Assembly (NCBI GenBank): GCA_964580575.1
Contig: CAZOLJ010000096.1
Location: 1-15,512, forward strand
DNA length: 15,512 bases
Source of the DNA: CAVPDE01 sp964580575
GTDB taxonomy: Bacteria > Desulfobacterota > DSM-4660 > Desulfatiglandales > HGW-15
Reading direction: 5' to 3'
Shown here: piece by piece, positions 1 to 5,415 of the stretch
How the letters are laid out: every line of letters begins with the position of its first letter
Position numbering within the stretch: the first letter of the stretch is position 1
The notes under the pieces: generated by a model
What the model was told of the DNA's origin: nothing
Database searches by the model: none
Seen by the model: only the letters and a program-made list of their open reading frames with translations
Made by a program: the position numbers and the translations under genes

Positions 1-81
1 TGCCCGCCTATCTGTTTGTACTTATAGTATAGCACTTTTCTGGGGCATTGGTGGTCCATGAAAACAAAAAGGAGGTGAAAT

Positions 82-531
82 ATGAAAAGCGTGAGAGAAG
101 TCTTGAAGGCAAAGATAAAAGAAGTTTGGTCGATTTTGCCCCATGCTTCGGTCTATGATGCGCTGAAACTGATGGGAGAAAAGCAGATCGGCGCGCTCAT
201 GGTCTTCGACGATCATAGCAAGGTAGCCGGGATTATTTCAGAAAGAGACTACGCCAGAAAGGTGATCCTCAAGGGAAAGAGCTCCAAAGAGACCAAGGTG
301 GAGGAAATCATGACCCCGGCCTCTGAAATGTTTACGGTCAAGCCGGAGAACACCGTCGAGGAGTGCATGATTCTGATGACGGGGAAGCATGTGAGGCATC
401 TTCCTGTGTTTGAGAAAGGCCAATTCCTCGGTGTCGTGTCGATCGGAGACGTGGTGAAATCCATCATCTCCGAACAGGAATCGCTCATTGAACAGCTGAG
501 CGGTTACATTGCAGGCAAATACCCCTCCTGA
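82..531 (+). CDS. Two-CBS-domain protein
   Basis: The 149-residue protein consists of little more than two tandem CBS domains, about residues 8-65 and 74-132. Typical motif segments are visible: GALMVFDD and GIISERDYARKV in the first, then VEEIMTP opening the second, with RHLPVFEKG and GVVSIGDVVKSII. CBS pairs form a Bateman module that usually binds adenine nucleotides and senses energy state; no effector domain is attached, so the partner is unknown. The start at 82 is fixed by a strong AAGGAGGTG ribosome binding site at 69-77. There is no signal peptide or membrane segment, so it is cytoplasmic. It stands alone, with a minus-strand tRNA downstream. The family call is secure; the cellular role is not known. 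Confidence 0.93.
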   Translation: MKSVREVLKAKIKEVWSILPHASVYDALKLMGEKQIGALMVFDDHSKVAGIISERDYARKVILKGKSSKETKVEEIMTPASEMFTVKPENTVEECMILMTGKHVRHLPVFEKGQFLGVVSIGDVVKSIISEQESLIEQLSGYIAGKYPS

Positions 532-625
532 TCTTTCGAGCCACGGCAAATTCCCATCACTGCGAGTCAACGGGAGAACCTTTCCGGTTCCGCCCTAAGG
601 AGATTCCTCGCCCATTCACCGCCGC

Positions 626-658
626 AAAAAGCAAAAGACGCAATCGGTTTCGATTGCG
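626..658 (-). terminator. Rho-independent terminator of tRNA-Leu
   Basis: Read on the minus strand, an 8-bp perfect stem (CGCAATCG / CGATTGCG, 639-646 with 651-658, 4-nt loop) is followed by a T-rich run (TCTTTTGCTTTTT). It lies 15 bases beyond the tRNA CCA end and is oriented to end that transcript. Nothing else is recognisable between 532 and 672. Confidence 0.75.
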
Positions 659-672
659 GCCTGAATTCCCGG

Positions 673-759
673 TGGTGCGGAAGGGGGGACTTGAACCCCC
701 ATGTGATTGCTCACACTAGACCCTGAACCTAGCGCGTCTACCAGTTCCGCCACTTCCGC
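673..759 (-). tRNA. tRNA-Leu (anticodon CAG)
   Basis: On the minus strand the acceptor stem GCGGAAG pairs with CTTCCGC, followed by discriminator A and an encoded CCA (673-675). The anticodon stem CTAGG/TCTAG holds the loop TTCAGGG, giving anticodon CAG. A long variable arm (GTGTGAGCAATCACAT) marks a class II tRNA and fits leucine. The T arm GGGGGTTCAAGTCCCCC is canonical. It decodes CUG and is transcribed divergently from ribF. Confidence 0.96.
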
Positions 760-789
760 ACAAAATGAATTGATATTTCAAACCAATCA

Positions 790-816
790 TTTATATTAGC
801 GCCAAGAACATGTCAA
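790..816 (-). promoter_or_regulatory. Promoter of tRNA-Leu
   Basis: On the minus strand a consensus -35 box TTGACA (811-816) is followed after a 15-bp spacer by TATAAA (790-795), about 30 bp upstream of the tRNA. The spacer is slightly short, but both boxes are strong. The site lies just ahead of the divergent ribF start, so transcription of the two genes may interfere. Confidence 0.6.
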
Positions 817-848
817 TATTTTATGAGAGATTCGTTTGAATTTTCGTC

Positions 849-1778
849 ATGCAGGTCATCTTAAACCTCAACGAAATCAAGAAACCGCTGACCAACCCTG
901 TGCTGACCATCGGCAACTTCGACGGCGTCCACAAAGGGCATTTGGCTCTCTTTGACAAGGTCAAAGAAAGGGCAAAAGCCATCGCCGGGCAGTCCGTTGT
1001 CATGACCTTTGAACCCCACCCCCTGAAAATCATGAGATCGGCAAACGGCCCCCAGTTGATCACCCATACAGGTCAAAAACTTGAACTCATTGAGAAGGCG
1101 GGCATCGATGTCATCGTCTGCGTGTCCTTTGACCGAGAGTTTGCAGCGATCCCGGCACGGGATTTCGTCAACAACATCCTGGTGAAGAAAATCGGGATCA
1201 AAGAAATCGTGGTGGGCTATGACTATACCTTTGGACACAACCGGGAGGGCGACATCAATCTTCTTCGGGAAATAGGGAACGATTTCGGTTTTGTCGTCCA
1301 CCTTGTGGGGCCTATCGAGATCGACCACACCCTCGTTTCCAGCACCTCGATCAGAAGATTGGTTCAGGAAGGGAGACTGGAGGAGGCCAGGGTGCTCCTT
1401 GGAAGGGATTTCGAGGTGCAGGGAACCGTGGTGAAAGGTCAGAACAGGGGAGGCCGACTGCTCGGTTTCCCGACCGCCAACCTGAATCCTCACGGCGAGC
1501 TGCTCCCTAAAAGAGGGGTCTATGCCGTCAAGCTGCTCATCGATGATGTTTTCTACAACGGAGTGACCAATGTCGGATATAATCCGACCTTTGGGGACAC
1601 CGGTTTGACCGTAGAAACTCATGTCCTGGATTACTCGGTCGAACTTATGGGCAAAACGATCAAAGTGCACTTCATCAAGCGCCTGAGAGACGAAAAGACC
1701 TTCAAAACCCTTGAGGAGCTCTCTGGTCAGATCGCCCGGGACATTGCCCAAACCAAAGAAGTCTTCCGTGAAGTCTGA
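849..1778 (+). CDS. ribF: Bifunctional riboflavin kinase / FAD synthetase
   Basis: RibF phosphorylates riboflavin to FMN and adenylylates FMN to FAD in the cytoplasm. The 309-residue length is normal for the family. The N-terminal nucleotidyltransferase half carries GNFDGVHKGH (residues 22-31) and the VSSTSIRRLV segment. The C-terminal flavokinase half has GFPTANL, GVYAVKLL, GYNPTFG and the VETHVLD segment with the catalytic Glu. Both activities therefore look intact. The ATG at 849 gives the expected N-terminus but has only a weak ribosome binding site. The downstream membrane-protein gene starts inside its last codons, suggesting translational coupling. FAD supply would suit the large flavoprotein encoded further downstream, but that link is only positional. 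Confidence 0.97.
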   Translation: MQVILNLNEIKKPLTNPVLTIGNFDGVHKGHLALFDKVKERAKAIAGQSVVMTFEPHPLKIMRSANGPQLITHTGQKLELIEKAGIDVIVCVSFDREFAAIPARDFVNNILVKKIGIKEIVVGYDYTFGHNREGDINLLREIGNDFGFVVHLVGPIEIDHTLVSSTSIRRLVQEGRLEEARVLLGRDFEVQGTVVKGQNRGGRLLGFPTANLNPHGELLPKRGVYAVKLLIDDVFYNGVTNVGYNPTFGDTGLTVETHVLDYSVELMGKTIKVHFIKRLRDEKTFKTLEELSGQIARDIAQTKEVFREV

Positions 1779-2802
1779 CAGGAGCACAGCTAAGCCCTTG
1801 TCCTGGCGAGTCTGGTTAGGACTTCTAATCAGCGCTCTTTTCGTTTATCTTGCGCTCCGCCAGGTGGATCTATCGAGGATGTGGCTTGTCCTCCGGACGG
1901 CGGATCCTCTGATCTTTTCCCTGGTCATCCTGCTCAACCTCTTCCAGTATGTCATCCGGGCCTGGCGCTGGAGCATCCTGATCGAGCCGATCAAGAAAAC
2001 AGCGTTTTCCAGCCTTCTCTACGCCCTGATGATCGGTTTTGCGGCCAATTGCATTCTTCCGGCCAGGCTTGGGGAAATCATCAGAGCCAACTACCTGGGG
2101 CAGCGAGAGCACATCAGCGCCAGTTCGACCTTCGGGACCATCGTCGTGGAGAGGATTTTTGACGGTCTGACGCTCCTCTTTTTCCTGATGATCGGCCTCA
2201 TGGGCACCACCTTCTCCGAGGAGTGGAACTCCGTGGGCGTCAGCCTCAGGGCCACGGGCTTCTTTCTGCTTGTGGCCTACCTGCTGCTGATCGCTTTTCT
2301 GATCGGGTTCAAAGTCAAGGCCAAGCTTTTTCTCAATCTTCTCGACCGGCTTCTCTTCATGGTCCCCGGGAAGTTTCGTTCAAAAATCATCGACGGGGTG
2401 TGGAACTTCAGCCTGGGTCTTGCCGTGACCAGAAAACCCCACCAGTGGGCCCTGGTCGTTTCCTATTCCCTTTTGCTCTGGTTCGCATCCCTGGGCCAAA
2501 TCAAACTGGTCGAGCTCTCCATCGGTCTGCGCATGCCTCTCATCGCTCCCTTTCTGGTCATGGCCATGGCTTCTTTCGGCGTCATGATCCCTTCGGCCCC
2601 GGGTTTTATCGGGACCTTTCACCTCTCTGTCCAATACGCCTATCTGTTTTACGGGATCGGCAAGGAAGAAGGCTTGAGCGCCGCCATCCTGTGGCATGCC
2701 TCCTTCTTTTTCCCCACCCTGATCCTCGGCCTTCTTTGCTTTTTGCTGTTGCACGTTTCTCCGTCCGCCCTAGCCTCTAGGCAGGAAAACCCCCGGGAAT
2801 GA
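1768..2802 (+). CDS. UPF0104 / LPG-synthase-TM-like flippase-type membrane protein
   Basis: This is a polytopic inner-membrane protein of about 344 residues with roughly eight hydrophobic segments. Family signatures are a WRVWLGLLISALFVYLAL first helix, RAWRWSILIEP, NCILPARLGEIIRA, VVERIFDGLTLL and PSAPGFIGTFH near the C-terminus. They match the YbhN/AglD-type UPF0104 family, which includes the membrane part of lysylphosphatidylglycerol synthase. There is no synthase domain, so lipid or polyisoprenoid-lipid translocation is a family-level guess. I chose the GTG at 1768, which overlaps ribF by 11 bp; a TTG at 1711 is also open but would overlap by 68 bp. It ends 62 bp before the chosen start of the first ATPase gene and may be co-transcribed with it. 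Confidence 0.88.
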   Translation: MKSDRSTAKPLSWRVWLGLLISALFVYLALRQVDLSRMWLVLRTADPLIFSLVILLNLFQYVIRAWRWSILIEPIKKTAFSSLLYALMIGFAANCILPARLGEIIRANYLGQREHISASSTFGTIVVERIFDGLTLLFFLMIGLMGTTFSEEWNSVGVSLRATGFFLLVAYLLLIAFLIGFKVKAKLFLNLLDRLLFMVPGKFRSKIIDGVWNFSLGLAVTRKPHQWALVVSYSLLLWFASLGQIKLVELSIGLRMPLIAPFLVMAMASFGVMIPSAPGFIGTFHLSVQYAYLFYGIGKEEGLSAAILWHASFFFPTLILGLLCFLLLHVSPSALASRQENPRE

Positions 2803-2864
2803 GGGGAGACGGAATTGGGGGTGCTATGAGTAATGGTCTTGTTCAAGAGGAGGTTATCTGGCCC

Positions 2865-3650
2865 ATGATCAGCGCAGGAATTGATTGTGGCGCAAAAACC
2901 ACTAAGGTCGTTGTCATAAAAGACGGCAACATCATCGGCAAGGCAAAAGTGCTGAGCGGCTTTGACCAGAAGAAATCGATCCTGGAAGCCTGGGACCTGT
3001 CCTTGAAGAACGCAAAAGTATCGGCCGGTGACGTGAATCGAATCTGCGGCACGGGATCGGGCAAGAACGTCGTGACGCTTGCTTTCCCCGACACCGGGGA
3101 TCTGGTCAACGACATCAAGGCCATGGCCAAGGGGGCGAATTTCCACTTTCCCAAGGCCAGGACCGTGGCGGATGTGGGCGCTGAAGAGGGGAGGGCGGCC
3201 AAGCTGGATGAAAAGGGAAATGCCGTGGACTTTGCCGTCAATGAAAAGTGTGCGGCAGGCGCCGGCGCGTTTATCGAGGCCATGGGCCGGGCCCTGGAGA
3301 CCCCTTTGGAGCAGATGGGGCCTCTCGCTCTCCAATCGGACAAGGAAATCCCCATGAACGCCCAGTGCGCCATTTTCGCCGAGTCGGAAGTGGTGGGCTT
3401 GATCCACAGGATGACCGAGAAGCAGGATATCAGCAAGGCCATTCATGACGCCATGGCCAGCCGTATTGTATCCATGATCCGACGGATCGGAGTCAACGAG
3501 GACGTGGTGATGCTTGGCGGCGTGGCTCGCAACCCGGGCTTTGTGGAAGCGATGAAGCGGCAGTTGGCGATTCCGAACCTCTTTATCCCTGAGGAGCCGG
3601 AGTTCGGGATGGCGGTGGGCGCCGCGGTTTTGGCTGCCGAAGAGGCTTGA
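2865..3650 (+). CDS. bzdP: BcrD/BzdP-type ATPase subunit of an aryl-CoA reductase
   Basis: BadF/BadG/BcrA/BcrD-family ATPase of 261 residues with an ASKHA fold. GIDCGAKTTKV is the phosphate loop, GTGSG the adenosine region, and DVGAEEGRAA replaces the usual GGQD, as in D/P-type subunits. C129 (NEKCAAGAG) and C168 (NAQCAIFAESE) sit where the family places the ligands of the [4Fe-4S] cluster bridging the ATPase dimer. With its partner it would couple ATP hydrolysis to electron transfer at very low potential into a benzoyl-CoA-reductase-like catalytic unit. The ATG at 2865 is favoured by a GAGGAGG site at 2847-2853 and gives the normal N-terminus; in-frame ATGs at 2826 and 2799 are open. A 2-hydroxyacyl-CoA dehydratase activator is the main alternative. 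Confidence 0.85.
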   Translation: MISAGIDCGAKTTKVVVIKDGNIIGKAKVLSGFDQKKSILEAWDLSLKNAKVSAGDVNRICGTGSGKNVVTLAFPDTGDLVNDIKAMAKGANFHFPKARTVADVGAEEGRAAKLDEKGNAVDFAVNEKCAAGAGAFIEAMGRALETPLEQMGPLALQSDKEIPMNAQCAIFAESEVVGLIHRMTEKQDISKAIHDAMASRIVSMIRRIGVNEDVVMLGGVARNPGFVEAMKRQLAIPNLFIPEEPEFGMAVGAAVLAAEEA

Positions 3651-3753
3651 TGGTGCTGGGGAGTCATAGGCCTCCGTTATCTGCCTGCTGAAATGAGGCT
3701 GGGGACCACGAATCACGGACGACTCCTAAGAAACTTGGTTCAAAGGCCAAGTA

Positions 3754-3893
3754 AAATCCCCTCAGTCTCCCCTTTACAAAGGGGAGGACTTGTGCCCGGT
3801 TTCCCCCTTTCGTAAAGGGGGATGAAGGGGGATTTGGTGAGCGAAGCGCCGGGGTATGAATGCTGACAACGGACAACGGATAACGGGTAACGG
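3754..3893. repeat. Hairpin and short tandem-repeat element between bzdP and bzdQ
   Basis: The spacer 3651-3929 holds no gene. It has a 9-bp hairpin CTCCCCTTT/AAAGGGGAG (3767-3786), a second CCCCCTTT/AAAGGGGG hairpin (3803-3821), a G-rich stretch, and four copies of a 7-bp unit (ACAACGG, ACAACGG, ATAACGG, GTAACGG) at 3866-3893. The composition differs from the coding flanks and looks like an intergenic dispersed repeat. Without a T-run neither hairpin is a clear terminator. Confidence 0.7.
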
Positions 3894-3929
3894 ATAAGAA
3901 ATCCCCGGCTTTCCACAGGAGCGGTGATC

Positions 3930-4823
3930 ATGGCTGAAGACAAGAAACCGGAATTCTGGAGATGGACCGAAACCAACTGGGTCAACCCGCAGACCGACTG
4001 GAAAAAAGCGAAAACCATTACCGTGGGGATCGATGTCGGTTCCGTGAGCACCCAGGCGGTGATCATGGCGGACGGCGAAATCCTCGCGTACGGCAACATG
4101 CGGACGGGCTTTGACAGCCCCAACAGCGCCAGGAACGGCCTCAATTTCGCCCTTGAAAAGACGGACATGCCGGAGAGCCGAATCGATTACTGCATCGGCA
4201 CCGGTTATGGCCGAGTGAATGTTCCCATGGCTGACCGAACCCTCACGGAGATCGCCTGCCACAGCCGAGGGGCGAATCTCATTTACGGGCCTCAGGTCCG
4301 AACCGTGCTGGACGTGGGCGGGCAGGACATGAAGGCCATCCAGTGCGACGACAAGGGGAGGGTGACCAACTTCCTGATGAATGACAAGTGCGCGGCCGGC
4401 ACAGGCCGCGGCATGGAGGTCTTTGCAGATCTCCTCGGGGTCCCGATCGTGGAAGTCGGCGAGCGCTCTTACAACGTGACGCAGGAGCCTCCGGCCGTTT
4501 CGAATACCTGCGTCGTGTATGCCAAGTCCGAGGCCACAGGCCTTCTCCGCAAGGGTTGGACCACAGAAGAGGTGCTCGCAGCCTATTGCAGGGCCATGGC
4601 GGAGAGAATCTACTCCCTGGTGCAAAGGCTGGGGGTGACCCCGGAGTTTGCGATTACCGGTGGAATGGCCAAAAACAGGGGCGTTATCGGCAGGCTCATG
4701 CCCATGATCGGCTTTGAACCGGCGAAAACCGAATGGGACAGCCAGATCGCCGGGGCTGTGGGGGCTGCTCTCTTTGCCTATGCGCTTTGCCAGAAGGGAA
4801 AAGCAAGAAAGAAAAATCCATAA
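3930..4823 (+). CDS. bzdQ: BcrA/BzdQ-type ATPase subunit of an aryl-CoA reductase
   Basis: The second BadF/BcrA-family ATPase has 297 residues. Motifs are GIDVGSVSTQAV (33-44), GTGYGRVNVPMA, LDVGGQDMKAI (127-137), NDKCAAGTGRGMEVFADLLG with C154, and SNTCVVYAKSEATGLLRKG with C194. The two cysteines are the expected cluster ligands. The N-terminal extension with FWRWTETNW and the EIACHSRGAN segment resemble bzd-type subunit Q rather than a generic dehydratase activator. It should form a heterodimer with the upstream D/P-type subunit. ATG 3930 has an AGGAG at 3917-3921 with 8-nt spacing; the in-frame GTG at 3924 is too close to it. The ferredoxin gene follows 38 bp downstream. The catalytic BzdN/BzdO subunits are absent on both sides. 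Confidence 0.9.
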   Translation: MAEDKKPEFWRWTETNWVNPQTDWKKAKTITVGIDVGSVSTQAVIMADGEILAYGNMRTGFDSPNSARNGLNFALEKTDMPESRIDYCIGTGYGRVNVPMADRTLTEIACHSRGANLIYGPQVRTVLDVGGQDMKAIQCDDKGRVTNFLMNDKCAAGTGRGMEVFADLLGVPIVEVGERSYNVTQEPPAVSNTCVVYAKSEATGLLRKGWTTEEVLAAYCRAMAERIYSLVQRLGVTPEFAITGGMAKNRGVIGRLMPMIGFEPAKTEWDSQIAGAVGAALFAYALCQKGKARKKNP

Positions 4824-4861
4824 CCGTTTACAAAAAACCGGCCTGAGAGCGGAGGAGGACC

Positions 4862-5152
4862 ATGCTCGCGAACTACGGTTACCAGGACGGATCAGGCGAG
4901 TATTTCATCACCATCGACACGGAAAAGTGCAACGGCTGCGGAGACTGTGAGCAGGCCTGCTCGGCCAGGGTGTTCGAGGTGGTGGAAGAGGATCCCAACG
5001 ACCCCATGAGGGAAGAGCCTGTGGCCATGGTGGCCCCGGACAAGAGGAGGAAGCTCAAATACGAGTGCAATCCTTGCAAGCTCTCGGTCCATAGGCCGGC
5101 TCTAACTTGCGTGCAGGCATGCAAAGCCGGCGCCATTTCACACTCCTGGTAA
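4862..5152 (+). CDS. Two-cluster 4Fe-4S ferredoxin
   Basis: This 96-residue soluble ferredoxin has two cysteine sets: CNGCGDCEQAC near residues 23-33 and C-x2-C-x10-C-x3-C in the C-terminal third (CNPC, then CVQAC). Each can bind one [4Fe-4S] cluster. Neither set ends with the CP of clostridial ferredoxins, and the second has a stretched spacing. The strong GGAGGAGG at 4851-4858 fixes the start. Its place between the ATPases and the oxidoreductase suggests it carries electrons from the NAD(P)H-oxidising flavoprotein to the ATPase pair, the role of BzdM-type ferredoxins in benzoyl-CoA reductase operons. The specific partner assignment is inference. Confidence 0.88.
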   Translation: MLANYGYQDGSGEYFITIDTEKCNGCGDCEQACSARVFEVVEEDPNDPMREEPVAMVAPDKRRKLKYECNPCKLSVHRPALTCVQACKAGAISHSW

Positions 5153-5178
5153 CTGATCGACGTTAGTGCAGCCGAGTA

Positions 5179-5374
5179 TTCACCACCGAGACACAGAGGA
5201 CACGGAGAGGGATCGTTTTTTCGTCTATCGGGAGATACCGATAGACGAAAACACCCCCTGAAGAGGCTATAGAATGGTCTTGTTGTTGGATGGGGTTTCT
5301 TGGGGACAGAACATTTTTGTTTTTCGGCAACTCCCGAAAAACAAAAACTCTTCTCTGTGCCCTCTGGTGGTGAA
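5179..5374. mobile_element. MITE-like element with twin perfect hairpins and imperfect terminal inverted repeats
   Basis: The 263-bp spacer before the oxidoreductase has no gene. TTCACCACC starts it at 5179 and its complement GGTGGTGAA ends it near 5374; the match continues imperfectly inward (ACACAGAG against CTCTGTG). Inside are two perfect 14-bp stems with 6-nt loops: TTTTCGTCTATCGG with its complement at 5218-5251, and TTTTTGTTTTTCGG with its complement at 5314-5347. No transposase is present. It may be a non-autonomous element, or a pair of RNA hairpins affecting expression of the downstream gene. Confidence 0.55.
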
Positions 5375-5415
5375 GTGACAGCTACGCGCGAGCTTGAGAA
5401 GAGTGAAACCTAGGG

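Noticed and set aside
861..1787. 308-residue minus-strand frame opposite ribF
   Set aside because: It is a mirror frame of ribF, whose motifs are unambiguous; the product has no recognisable motif.
2649..3716. 355-residue minus-strand frame opposite bzdP
   Set aside because: It spans two real plus-strand genes and has no domain pattern.
3754..3893. Possible CRISPR-like array
   Set aside because: The tandem units are 7 bp with no spacers; the hairpins are not regularly spaced, and no cas genes are present.
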